Shown here piece by piece: positions 6,602 to 14,253 of a stretch of 16,082 nucleotides of DNA. The notes below the pieces were generated by a model. The model saw nothing but the letters and a program-made list of their open reading frames with translations. It had not been told where the DNA came from and ran no database searches. The stretch covers positions 1 through 16,082 of the forward strand of contig JASLAV010001255.1 of the NCBI GenBank assembly GCA_030146905.1, given 5' to 3'. Made by a program: the position numbers and the translations under genes. Numbering within the stretch: position 1 is the stretch's first letter; each line of letters begins with the position of its first letter. Origin of the DNA: Lentzea sp. (lineage in GTDB: Bacteria > Actinomycetota > Actinomycetes > Mycobacteriales > Pseudonocardiaceae).

Positions 6602-8625
6602 ATCTCGTGGAGTTCGTGGTGGGCACCTAAGCAGTAATCCGACGGATCGGTCGCCGTTACGCCCGTTCTGGTCGCGAGGCCGGGCGCGACGGCGGCGATG
6701 TGCGCCAGGCCCGCAGCGGAATCGACTCGTCCGGCCAGGAAGTCCGTGACCGTCAGATGCGCATTGATGTAGGCCATCGGATGGTCCACCAGCACGGCGC
6801 GAACCTCGCCGGCGAGGGCGGCGTTGTCCTGCCCCGCCGCCCGCTTCAGCTCCGCGAGCCCGAGAAGCGCGAAGGTTCGGTGCACGGGCTCGTCCGCCGA
6901 TGCCTCGACCACATCACGATAGAGACGCTCTGCTCGTCCTCGATCGCCATGCGCACGCGCCCACTCCCCCAGCTCCAACGCGATCGAGTCGTCGGTGTAG
7001 GCCGTCCAGCCCGCGCTCCCGCGCAGCTTCGTCAGCTCTTCACGGTACAAGCGTTCAAACTCCACGCCATCACACATCATGCGGCGCGCGGTCAGCTGCA
7101 CCGTGATCGCCGCGGCTCGACCGGCGGGCAGACCTTCGACCTCGAACAGGCTCTCCGCTCGCCGCAGCTCGCCGATCGCCTCCCTCGGCTGGTTGTCGTA
7201 CAGGTGCAGGCACGCCTGGTGCCAACACGCCCAGGCGATCCACCGCACGCCGGCGAGACCGTCGATGCCGGAGTGCAGATCGCGGACGAGAGCTCTGGCC
7301 TCCGCGAGCTCGCCCGCCCACATGTGAGCGAAAGCCCGTTCGAACAACGCGTGGGCGAGCAGGTCGACATCACCACTCGCTCGAGCCTGGTCGGCGGCCT
7401 TCGTCGAGCTGGCGATCGAGGACGGCAGATCGCCGGTGAACCTGGCTGCCTTGGCCTTGCCCAGCAAGATCGCCGGATCGTTCTGGTCGACCGCGCGGTC
7501 CGCTCGGCGGTGAGCCTCGTCGTGCCGCCCGTGCGAGCTGCTGAGCAACGTCACGTGCACGCGGTCCAGCCGTCTGCGCAACGACCCGGGCAACACCCAG
7601 CCGAACCTGCTTCCGGCCACGGATAGCAACGGTTTCGTCCACGGAGCTTCCCCGTAGAGGTCGATGGTCCGCAGTCGCGCCGCCGCTGTCCTGATCCGGT
7701 GACGCAACGCCGGCAACCGCGGCATCAGGATCTTGAGCAGTTCCGCCCGCGCACCCGCGCGGTCACCGATGCGCTCCAGCAACAACGCCCTCGCGAGCCG
7801 CACGTCGCCACCGATCGGAGCGGGCTGGCGGTCGTCCCGGCGTGACACTGCTTCCCTTTGGTAAGGCGTGACTTCGTCGCTCAGTCCTTCCTCGTCGGCC
7901 CACTCGAGGAAAGCCGGGCTCAGCGTGTCGGGGTGCGCGCCTCCGCGGAAGGTGCCGTTGAGGTCCAGCACCGGCACACGCCGGAGAAGTCCTTCGTGAT
8001 CGGCGGTCACCGCGAACCAGGTGACGTGGTCAGCGCCTGACAACGCTTCGTCGAGCACCAACCGCAGGTCAACGTCCAGCCCGGCATACCCGACGACGAC
8101 CACGTGCCGCCCCGCGCAGTCGTCCACGAGCCTCCGCGCCCACGCGGGAGGAAGCGGTCGCACCACCTGGTCTGAACGGAAGATGTAGCGCCCGTTGCTC
8201 ACGGTGCCGTGCGGTTTGAGCAACCTCGCGTCCGCGTCCGGTACTTCTTCGTCGTACGCGGCCACCTTGAGACCGGGCGACGCCGCGGCTTCGATGAGTT
8301 CGTCGACGTTCACCGTCCAGACGTGGTCACCTCGGTCCAACGCCGTCGCCAGGACGACGTGCAGGGCGTTCGGATGGCCTTGCCGCAGCGAGCGGGTGAG
8401 CCACAGCTCAAGAGGAAGGCCACCCTCGTGCAACGCACGCATGAAAGTCTCCGGAGCCAGCTGCGCGGCCCCTTCCACCGCCGCGCGCGGCAACTCCAAC
8501 TGCTCGACCAGATAGCTGCGCAGCGCGAAGAACAACGGCAAGCCGGCGGGCGGAACCACGCTGGCACCAGCCCCCACGATGAAAGTCCTGCGCACCGAAG
8601 CGGACGACACGATCACCTTCTCCAT
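6589..8625 (-). CDS. SIR2-TPR protein
   Basis: The protein has 678 residues from ATG 8625; GTG 8658, immediately after an in-frame stop, would add 11 residues. No convincing ribosome site distinguishes the two. Residues ~12-215 form a SIR2-like domain: TFIVGAGASVV at 14-24, TVNVDELIE at 104-112 (Asn106, Asp108), LLKPHG at 135-140 with probable catalytic His139, and VVVVGYAGLDVDLRL at 175-189. Residues ~280-640 consist of helical pairs with TPR character, for example ALFERAFAHMWAGELAEAR and IALELGEWARAHGDRGRAE. TPR regions usually bind proteins or peptides. It lies 98 nt downstream of the NACHT ATPase stop on the same strand and is probably its partner. It differs clearly from the SIR2 protein of 4862-6601 in motif details, so this is not a recent duplicate. 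NAD hydrolysis is inferred from the family. Confidence 0.86.
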   Translation of the reverse strand: MEKVIVSSASVRRTFIVGAGASVVPPAGLPLFFALRSYLVEQLELPRAAVEGAAQLAPETFMRALHEGGLPLELWLTRSLRQGHPNALHVVLATALDRGDHVWTVNVDELIEAAASPGLKVAAYDEEVPDADARLLKPHGTVSNGRYIFRSDQVVRPLPPAWARRLVDDCAGRHVVVVGYAGLDVDLRLVLDEALSGADHVTWFAVTADHEGLLRRVPVLDLNGTFRGGAHPDTLSPAFLEWADEEGLSDEVTPYQREAVSRRDDRQPAPIGGDVRLARALLLERIGDRAGARAELLKILMPRLPALRHRIRTAAARLRTIDLYGEAPWTKPLLSVAGSRFGWVLPGSLRRRLDRVHVTLLSSSHGRHDEAHRRADRAVDQNDPAILLGKAKAARFTGDLPSSIASSTKAADQARASGDVDLLAHALFERAFAHMWAGELAEARALVRDLHSGIDGLAGVRWIAWACWHQACLHLYDNQPREAIGELRRAESLFEVEGLPAGRAAAITVQLTARRMMCDGVEFERLYREELTKLRGSAGWTAYTDDSIALELGEWARAHGDRGRAERLYRDVVEASADEPVHRTFALLGLAELKRAAGQDNAALAGEVRAVLVDHPMAYINAHLTVTDFLAGRVDSAAGLAHIAAVAPGLATRTGVTATDPSDYCLGAHHELHEIYLP

Positions 8626-8723
8626 GTTTGCGGGCAACCCGAAACCCCTGTCGCGCACTCACTCGCCGGGTTGTTCAGGACCTTCCGGTCGACTGGAACC
8701 TCCTCACCAGGGACCAGGCGCGG

Positions 8724-11540
8724 CTAGATCACGTCGTCGAGGTCCGCGATGATCGGAGTCCAGAACCCGGCGACCTCTTCGAAACGCCTCTGGCCGGGCA
8801 TCGACTTGGCGCTGAACCGCTGGTTCTCGGCTTCACGCGTGAGCTTGATGATGTCGTCACCGGCGTTGGTGATGATGTTGTGCTTCGCCAGCACGCCGAG
8901 AATGGTCGAGAACGAGCTCGACGTGGCGAGGGAACGGCCGAGGAGCTTGAACCTGAACACGCCGTACTCCTGATGCCCGTGCTTCCGGCACAGGGCGACC
9001 AGGCGGTTCACGAACTGCCTGCCGGGCGAGTAGACGGCCTCCTCGGTCTCGGGCAGGGCGGTGCAGTCCCTCAGGATGACAGTGCTCGCCGCGAGTTTGG
9101 CCTGCTGCGCCAGGTACTCGAGCACCGGACGGTCCAGCGTGCAGTTCCACAACGTCAACCGTGTGGACGGATCCCACACGATGTCGATCATCGGTGCCTG
9201 GCCTCCGAACGTCAGCACGCACGATTCCAGGTCCACGCGTCCGCGGAAGCGAACGCGTTCGACCTCGAGGTCCGCGGTCACCCTGCGCCACGACGAGTCA
9301 GCGATCTCCAGGGTGGCCATGTCGACGTCGCGGAACTCGACGTCGTTGAGATTGATCTCGTTCAAGCACAACGAGGGAAACGACGTGGACGAGATCGAGA
9401 GGTTGGAGATGGTCGGCACGACGTCCGACACGATCCTGATCACAGCGGCGTTGCGCCCCGACGACACCTCCAGGTTGGACAGCTCGATTCTCCCGACCTG
9501 TTGCCCTTTCCTGAGGATCAGCGCAAGCCCGAGGGAGACCACGTAGGAGGCCAGCTCATCGGAGAAGTCGCTGTCGTCGGTGGCACCGACGAGGTAGCGC
9601 AGCGCGGTTTCCGAGGCCTTCTCGACCGCCGTGCGGTGCCACAGCACGAAGTCGAGGCAACTCGCGAACGGCGGAGCATCACCGTGTTCACTGTGCTCGA
9701 TGATGTTGTGCTCGATCGCCCACAGAACGAAATCCTCGTCCAGCCCCCTGTCCTGGTCGAGCGCGAGGATCAGCTCATCGAGCACTGCCTGGGCCAACAG
9801 GTAGTCGAAGTAGGCGCGATGCCGGGTGGCGAACACCAAGGCGCTGGGACGACCGGGCTCGGTGTCGGCCAGCGTGTGGCTGCGAAACGCGTCTACGAGC
9901 GTCGTCGCGGCCTGCTCGCAGGTCTCCTCAACCTCTGACTCGTGCACCGTCGGTTCCGTGGCCGGCTTGCCGAGCACGTTCTCGATGATGGTGCGCAGCG
10001 TCGCGGTGACGTCATCGCTCTGCTCGGTGTCGGCATCGGCGCCGAAAACGAACAAACCGTGCCGGATGTCCTTGTAGCGCATGTCGTCCTGGCTGCGTCG
10101 CAGAGCTTCCGCGCCCCCGCTGCGAGCGATCTGCAGGACGATCTCGCGCAGCACCCCGATCTGCCGTTGCGGCGTGAAGGGATCTTTCCACTCCCCTGAC
10201 ATCCGCTGGTGCGAGCTTTGCGCATGCCATGCGGGAAGGAACTTGTCCTCATGCTCCCGGCGCAACACGCTGTCCACGATCTCACCGAAGATGTCCGGCG
10301 ACCTGAGCTGGAAGCTGTCCGCGCTGGACGCCCGGCGCGAGGCGGGGATGTCCATGATCATCTGGCAGAACGCGTCGAGGAACAGCGGGTGCCCGACCAG
10401 CGGTTCGATCTCGGACTCGGCCGCTCCGTTGAGCGCCTCGGCAGCCTGGGACTCGAGCCGCGAGGTCCACTTCGCGGCGTGCTCGTCCTGCATACCGGTA
10501 CGCATCTGCACGTAACGCCGACGCCCAGGCTTGTCGAAGAACCCGACTGACAGCAGAACCGCCGACCCCAACTCCTGCGCGACGAGCGGATCGAGGTTCA
10601 GGTAGTAGTCGCGAGAGCTCAGCACTCCTCTGGCCCGACCGCCAATGACGTCCCTCAGATGAGCCAGGAACTGACGGCTTCCCTCCCTCGCCTGGCCGCG
10701 AACGAGCTCGTCGAGAGCATCGAGCACCGGGACGATGACGCCTTCCTCGATGAGCGCCCGGATCGCGTCTAGAGGAAGCCGGATGCCCTGCTTCGCGAGC
10801 CAGGTCTCCAAAGCGTCCGTGTGCAGCAACAACGGCAGCTCGGCGTACACCGGTATGCCCGTCAGCGGGTCGCGGCAGCTGAGCCTGCCGAGCTGGCTCG
10901 CCATGTGCCGCAAGAAAAAGGACTTCCCGATACCTCCCGGTCCGAAGAGGACGGTCAGCCCGGGCAAAGGGTCGGCGGGCTCGGCGAGCAACGCCCTGAT
11001 CGCGGCGTCGGAGTCACCGTCGTCACCGCTCAGAGCAGGGTAGAGGGCGGGTCTCGTGTACCGCTTCTCGTTCTCGGTGTCGACCGAACCCGCGAGTTTC
11101 GTGGCCAGAGCCTGCCGCTTGCCCTCGTCGAGCTTGCCTTCGTGGTCGTGCTGCTTGAGCCGGTCGACCCACAGGTGGTAGGTCGAAGACACCAGACGCA
11201 CCCTCGAGTTATGGCTTGTTCCGGTTCGCCACACGTTCCTCGGCCAATTGCCGGGAAAAACCACGGTGATGTCAGAGATGTGATGACCTTCGGTGCATCG
11301 TTCGATCTCCTCGCGGTTCTCCGACCACCACCGTTTCTCCGCGCCGCCTCTCGCAGACGGCGCGTCGGCGGCCACGAAGTAGGCGATGCTCGATCCGGGA
11401 TCGACCGGCGACGGCAACAGAAGCCCGCCGACGACCTGCGCCGTACCGCGGGATACGTCCACGATGTGCGCGCCAGGCTCCAGCCTCTTGATCAGGTTGA
11501 GAAGGCGCTTGGGCTGCGTCAGAGCGTCGGCGGGTCGCAT
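8724..11540 (-). CDS. NACHT-type STAND NTPase with beta-helix-like C-terminal section
   Basis: The protein has 938 residues. ATG 11540 follows an excellent AAGGAGGAG ribosome site (plus-strand 11545-11553), so the GTG at 11564, which lies upstream of that site, is rejected. Residues 1-190 form an unrecognised N-terminal domain (HIVDVSRGTAQVVGG, ITVVFPGNWPRNVW). Residues ~195-330 are a NACHT/STAND nucleotide-binding domain: Walker A GPGGIGKS at 200-207, Walker B VIVPVLDALDEL at 268-279 with the extra acidic residues typical of NACHT, and a sensor arginine in SSRDYY at 308-313. A helical region follows. Residues ~690-830 are a beta-rich section (NLSISSTSFPSLCLNEINL, DVEFRDVDMATLEI) resembling pentapeptide-like or right-handed beta-helix repeats. 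The end is helical, possibly winged-helix. Such NTPases sense phage components and oligomerise; the SIR2-TPR gene downstream is the likely effector. The pairing is inferred from order and strand. Confidence 0.88.
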   Translation of the reverse strand: MRPADALTQPKRLLNLIKRLEPGAHIVDVSRGTAQVVGGLLLPSPVDPGSSIAYFVAADAPSARGGAEKRWWSENREEIERCTEGHHISDITVVFPGNWPRNVWRTGTSHNSRVRLVSSTYHLWVDRLKQHDHEGKLDEGKRQALATKLAGSVDTENEKRYTRPALYPALSGDDGDSDAAIRALLAEPADPLPGLTVLFGPGGIGKSFFLRHMASQLGRLSCRDPLTGIPVYAELPLLLHTDALETWLAKQGIRLPLDAIRALIEEGVIVPVLDALDELVRGQAREGSRQFLAHLRDVIGGRARGVLSSRDYYLNLDPLVAQELGSAVLLSVGFFDKPGRRRYVQMRTGMQDEHAAKWTSRLESQAAEALNGAAESEIEPLVGHPLFLDAFCQMIMDIPASRRASSADSFQLRSPDIFGEIVDSVLRREHEDKFLPAWHAQSSHQRMSGEWKDPFTPQRQIGVLREIVLQIARSGGAEALRRSQDDMRYKDIRHGLFVFGADADTEQSDDVTATLRTIIENVLGKPATEPTVHESEVEETCEQAATTLVDAFRSHTLADTEPGRPSALVFATRHRAYFDYLLAQAVLDELILALDQDRGLDEDFVLWAIEHNIIEHSEHGDAPPFASCLDFVLWHRTAVEKASETALRYLVGATDDSDFSDELASYVVSLGLALILRKGQQVGRIELSNLEVSSGRNAAVIRIVSDVVPTISNLSISSTSFPSLCLNEINLNDVEFRDVDMATLEIADSSWRRVTADLEVERVRFRGRVDLESCVLTFGGQAPMIDIVWDPSTRLTLWNCTLDRPVLEYLAQQAKLAASTVILRDCTALPETEEAVYSPGRQFVNRLVALCRKHGHQEYGVFRFKLLGRSLATSSSFSTILGVLAKHNIITNAGDDIIKLTREAENQRFSAKSMPGQRRFEEVAGFWTPIIADLDDVI

Positions 11541-11711
11541 CGTGCTCCTCCTTGGCGGCATCACACTCGATGAGCATGCGGAATACCGGAGGCATCGACT
11601 CGTTTGGACTGGAAGTTACGAGCCACCCAAGTGTTCACCCAGACGGGCTATCGAAGACAAGGACACGCATAGATGCCGACGGGGACACTGTCCTCCACAA
11701 GCCTGCTCACT

Positions 11712-11723
11712 ATGAGCGCTCAT
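11712..11723. promoter_or_regulatory. 12-bp perfect palindrome ATGAGCGCTCAT upstream of the NACHT gene
   Basis: This is a perfect 12-bp palindrome in the non-coding stretch 172 nt upstream of the NACHT start. It could be an operator, but there is only one copy and no promoter hexamer beside it, so it is recorded as a weak candidate. Confidence 0.2.
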
Positions 11724-11749
11724 GCCCCCAATGCCTGCTGAGCCACGGT

Positions 11750-11992
11750 TCAGTCCTGTCGGCGAGACTCATAGGCGCATTGCAGGGATGACGCGCGTGT
11801 CCGATCATTGATTGGAGTTACTGGCGGCGCGCCGAACATGCATTGGCCGCGCTGCTTGGCCTGTTTCTCACCGAAGCGGATGCCGAGGTGTCGCGGTCCG
11901 CCCGCATCGATCATCTGTTTCCACGCGGCTCGGTCGTGCGGGGCCTTGGGGTTGGCCGACGTGCTCACCCAGTCGCGTCGCGCGGCCTCCAT
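11750..11992 (-). CDS. Small hypothetical protein or gene remnant, 80 residues
   Basis: ATG 11992 to the stop at 11750 gives 80 residues (MEAARRDWVSTSANPKAPHD at the start). Codons in the first two thirds are strongly GC3-biased and the residues look natural (RAAWKQMIDAGGPRHLG, FGEKQAKQRGQCMFG). The last 20 residues look degenerate. The frame remains open upstream of the ATG, so this may be the broken tail of a longer gene. No family is recognised and no ribosome site is evident. It lies antisense to the open 5' extension of the nuclease-like gene. Confidence 0.3.
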   Translation of the reverse strand: MEAARRDWVSTSANPKAPHDRAAWKQMIDAGGPRHLGIRFGEKQAKQRGQCMFGAPPVTPINDRTRASSLQCAYESRRQD

Positions 11993-12219
11993 CGTCGGCC
12001 AGAGCGAGCCAGGTAGGCCCAGTCGTACGCGAGAAAGCCCTGCGAGAACTGGACAAATCATGGACAGCAACCTTCTGGGCGGGTTTGTCCACCGTGGACG
12101 GTAACACCGCCACTCCGTGTTCCGACAACCCCACAGTGACGCACGGACCAGAGCAATGGGGCCGCAGCTTTCTGAAGTCGTATGTGGTGCCCCAACTAGC
12201 ACCGTTGACCGCTGCTGCC

Positions 12220-13857
12220 ATGGCTGAGTACTCCGAATGTGTCGGCGCGTGGCGCTTGGACGCGGCGCAGCGCGCAGCCCGTCACGACGACGCGCGATTC
12301 CGACGGCTGGTTGAGATCATCGACGACAGGCTGCGGCTGATCATGATGAGGTACAACCGCCGGATCGCCTTCAACATCACAAGGGCGCTGCGGTCCCACG
12401 AACTGCTGGCCCTCGTCCCAGTGTCCGGTGCGGGCCCCAATTTCTTCGCGCACGCGCTCATTCGGGCGAGCAGGGCGATCGCCCAGCACGGCGAACGCCA
12501 GACCTCAGTGCAGGTAGGCGACACCACGGTCGTCCAGGTCACTGTGGAGGAGATGGAACAGCTCACCACGGGGTTCCCTCGCGATCTCGCTAGAATCTGC
12601 GCACTCGCAGTCCTGCGATACGAGGCTGAGAACGGCCACCGCCGGGCAGGCAAGGGCATGAGACTCGCCCCGGCCACCCGCGAGATTCATTGGCGATTTG
12701 AGCCAGATCCACCGCTTGAGGCTGCGATCACCGCCTACGACGAACGAGCGGCCAGCGCGCCCAGACTCGGCGGCACCCACGGCGATGGACCCGCAGAGGT
12801 GGCCTGGCCTGTGCTGATGGTGTGCCAGGAGCCGATCCGCGTCACCTATCCTCCCGCAGGCGCCGAGTACACCAGCTGGTCGTACCTGATGAACGTCCGG
12901 GACGTGTCAGGACGGGCCGCACAGTTGGAAGGCCTGGCCGAGGAGTTCCGAACCGAGTACAGCCTCGACATCGCCGACTTCCTCACCATCTGCCACGTGT
13001 TGAAGGAGTTGGTGCTGCACAGAACCGGATGGCGTGAACTCGACCCGGTCTACCCGAAGCGAGGCATCGTGATGCGGTCCGCGTTGCGCAAGCGCGACAA
13101 GCGCTTGGCGACGGCGCCGGGCTACCTCTACACGGTGATGTCCGAAGGAGTCCTGCGCGCGCCGCGTGATGTATGGATCGACATGCTCTCCGGTGCCGCA
13201 GGTCACCACGCAGCCGAAACGTTCATCGAGAGATTCACTAGCGGCGCGCAGCACAGCCACCTGCTGTTGCCCGCGCTGTTCCACGACCTAGAACCGAACT
13301 CGCTGGTGCTCGACCTGCTGCTTGCCGACGAGTTCTTCGACCTATGCCGGCATGCCCTGCTCGCCGGCCGGGACGGGGAAACTGGTAAGGCCAAGGGCAA
13401 GTGGTTCGAGGACTACGCCAGAAGGCGGTTGGTCGAGCGCCTGGGCCTGGACCGGTCTCGCATACCGATCGATCCGAACACCCAGCTCCGCAAACTCGGA
13501 CTGGGAGACGGGGAAGTGGACTTCTGTTTCCTGGTCCACACGACGCTCGTCCATGTGCAGCTGAAGAGCTGGAGCCGCAACCACGCCTACCACCGCGGCG
13601 AGTTCAAGGCAGTAAGCAGCCGTCTGTCGAAACTCCACAAGATCTTGGAGCGCAACGACGAGTACGGGCGAAAGCTGCTGACCGCGGTTCCCCAGGCCGA
13701 CTCAGTCGTCACGTTCGTTTGCGTGCCTGCTCCCGAATACGTGCCACCAGACCCGTTCTTCCACTTAGGCATAGTCCCGCGCGTGCTGACACCGGACGAG
13801 CTCGCCGACGTCATCGAGTCGGCTGCCAAGTGGTCGCAGGTGGTCCCCAGACGTTGA
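12220..13857 (+). CDS. Large protein with C-terminal PD-(D/E)XK-like nuclease domain
   Basis: The protein has 545 residues from ATG 12220. GTG codons at 12184, 12136 and 12094 are in frame, none has a convincing ribosome site, and codon bias weakens upstream of 12220, so the start is provisional. Residues ~390-540 show the order of a restriction-endonuclease-like fold: helix KGKWFEDYARRRLVERLGL with Glu397, then GDGEVDFCFLV with Asp434, then the strand LVHVQLKSW giving QxK at 447 and 449. The E...D...QxK pattern is typical of Mrr-like and NERD-like nucleases. The first ~380 residues are unrecognised, mixed helical, without membrane segments. Third-position GC is somewhat lower than in the SIR2 and NACHT genes, hinting at separate acquisition. 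It could be a standalone defence nuclease; activity is inferred. Confidence 0.75.
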   Translation: MAEYSECVGAWRLDAAQRAARHDDARFRRLVEIIDDRLRLIMMRYNRRIAFNITRALRSHELLALVPVSGAGPNFFAHALIRASRAIAQHGERQTSVQVGDTTVVQVTVEEMEQLTTGFPRDLARICALAVLRYEAENGHRRAGKGMRLAPATREIHWRFEPDPPLEAAITAYDERAASAPRLGGTHGDGPAEVAWPVLMVCQEPIRVTYPPAGAEYTSWSYLMNVRDVSGRAAQLEGLAEEFRTEYSLDIADFLTICHVLKELVLHRTGWRELDPVYPKRGIVMRSALRKRDKRLATAPGYLYTVMSEGVLRAPRDVWIDMLSGAAGHHAAETFIERFTSGAQHSHLLLPALFHDLEPNSLVLDLLLADEFFDLCRHALLAGRDGETGKAKGKWFEDYARRRLVERLGLDRSRIPIDPNTQLRKLGLGDGEVDFCFLVHTTLVHVQLKSWSRNHAYHRGEFKAVSSRLSKLHKILERNDEYGRKLLTAVPQADSVVTFVCVPAPEYVPPDPFFHLGIVPRVLTPDELADVIESAAKWSQVVPRR

Positions 13858-13903
13858 CGTGCTCGACGACCTCATGCCAGCGAGTTCCTGCACCGCCTGT
13901 TGA

Positions 13904-14041
13904 TCAAGCCGCCCAGTACTTGCCGGCGTTGTAGTGCCGCTCGTACTCACGCAGCGCGTGCTGTAGATGGACCTGATTCCAGATTAGCGCGCGGTCCAAC
14001 AGTTCGCCGCGAAGGTTCTTGACCCAGTCGACAGAACTTAG
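13904..14041 (-). pseudogene. C-terminal remnant of an rve-type transposase/integrase
   Basis: Read on the minus strand, this gives about 45 residues ending at TGA 13906-13904: VKNLRGELLDRALIWNQVHL continuing into REYERHYN, then AGKYWAA. The pattern (basic residues, ELLDR.LI.N..HL, AL.EYERHYN) is the end of the DDE integrase core found in IS3/IS481-type transposases, where RPHR normally follows HYN. Here that tail is replaced and the rest of the gene is absent, so only a scar remains. Confidence 0.55.
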
Positions 14042-14069
14042 CAGCGAAAGATTGAATCGTGTCGACTGG
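14024..14069. repeat. 10-bp inverted repeat CCAGTCGACA / TGTCGACTGG
   Basis: Perfect 10-bp arms lie at 14024-14033 and 14060-14069 with a 26-nt spacer. The left arm lies in the transposase remnant and the right arm between the -35 and -10 of the promoter at 14052-14080. It could be an operator or a rearrangement scar. Confidence 0.4.
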
Positions 14070-14080
14070 CCCTCTATACT
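14052..14080 (+). promoter_or_regulatory. Sigma70-like promoter TTGAAT-N17-TATACT
   Basis: The -35 TTGAAT (14052-14057) and -10 TATACT (14075-14080) are separated by exactly 17 nt, the best promoter match in the window. Transcription would start near 14087 and run through the T-arm-like hairpin, the palindrome and the terminator-like hairpin towards the AbrB gene. Confidence 0.5.
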
Positions 14081-14135
14081 AAGTACGAGCTATCCAATAG
14101 CGCATGAACACACGAAGTGCGCAAGGTTGCTACAC

Positions 14136-14165
14136 GTGGGGGCTCAAGTCCCCCCTCGGACACGA
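14136..14165 (+). other. tRNA T-arm and acceptor 3'-end-like fragment (possible attachment-site scar)
   Basis: Five G (138-142) pair with five C (150-154) around a 7-nt loop CTCAAGT, closely matching a tRNA T-arm (loop TTCAAGT in many tRNAs; here the first base is C). CTCGGAC, then A and CGA follow, like an acceptor strand, discriminator base and a near-CCA end. No 5' half is present: the matching GTCCGAG does not occur within the preceding 100 nt. Integrative elements often recombine into exactly this part of a tRNA gene, and an integrase fragment lies 560 nt downstream. An attachment-site origin is inference. Confidence 0.4.
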
Positions 14166-14169
14166 AAAT

Positions 14170-14185
14170 GTCGCAAATTTGCGAC
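14170..14185. promoter_or_regulatory. 16-bp perfect palindrome GTCGCAAATTTGCGAC
   Basis: This is a perfect palindrome with an AT centre in the leader of the AbrB gene. It could be a binding site for a dimeric regulator, perhaps the AbrB-type protein itself, or form a 6-bp hairpin in RNA. Confidence 0.45.
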
Positions 14186-14194
14186 GTCTACGTG

Positions 14195-14224
14195 GCAGGT
14201 GCTCAAGTCCACTTGAGCACCTGC
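14195..14224 (+). terminator. Strong intrinsic terminator/attenuator-like hairpin
   Basis: The arms GCAGGTGCTCAAGT (14195-14208) and its exact complement (14211-14224) flank CC. This gives a stem of about 13 bp with a UCCA loop, followed by TTTGCGTTT. It could end a short transcript from the promoter at 14052-14080, or act as an attenuator 35 nt before the AbrB start. The loop of the upstream T-arm-like hairpin (14142-14149) is identical to part of the left arm and could pair instead with 14211-14218. Confidence 0.6.
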
Positions 14225-14237
14225 TTTGCGTTTCCAT

Positions 14238-14253
14238 GCCACCTGCGGGTGGC
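14238..14253 (+). promoter_or_regulatory. Hairpin covering the ribosome site of the AbrB gene
   Basis: GCCACC-TGCG-GGTGGC forms a perfect 6-bp stem with a 4-nt loop. The 3' arm contains GGGTGG, the only ribosome-site-like sequence before ATG 14259. Folding would hide it and restrain translation. Confidence 0.35.

Larger units (their letters stand above)
11541..12219. other. Gene-poor stretch between the NACHT operon and the nuclease-like gene
   Basis: This 679-nt region should hold the divergent promoters of the minus-strand NACHT gene and the plus-strand nuclease-like gene. I found no confident -35/-10 pair. It contains the palindrome at 11712-11723 and a minus-strand open frame with gene-like codon use (11750-11992). 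The plus-strand frame of the nuclease gene stays open back to 11812. Its translation there is rich in Arg, Ser, Pro and Cys and looks non-coding until about 12040-12100. Confidence 0.4.

Noticed and set aside
11787..11795. CGTGTCCGA as the other attachment site or the missing 5' acceptor strand for 14155-14163
   Set aside because: Only 9 bases match, in inverted orientation for an attachment-site repeat, and no D-arm follows it.
11812..12219. 5' extension of the nuclease-like gene back to 11812
   Set aside because: The translation is Arg/Ser/Pro/Cys-rich without GC3 bias and without a ribosome site; coding character begins only near 12040-12220.
14052..14165. A complete tRNA gene
   Set aside because: The T-arm and acceptor-like 3' end are present, but no matching 5' acceptor strand, D-arm or anticodon arm can be found upstream, and the loop has C in place of the invariant first T.
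14159..14166. A third NUDIX-regulator half-site (GACACGAA)
   Set aside because: The partner half TTCGAGTC is absent at the right spacing; a single 8-mer match is expected by chance.
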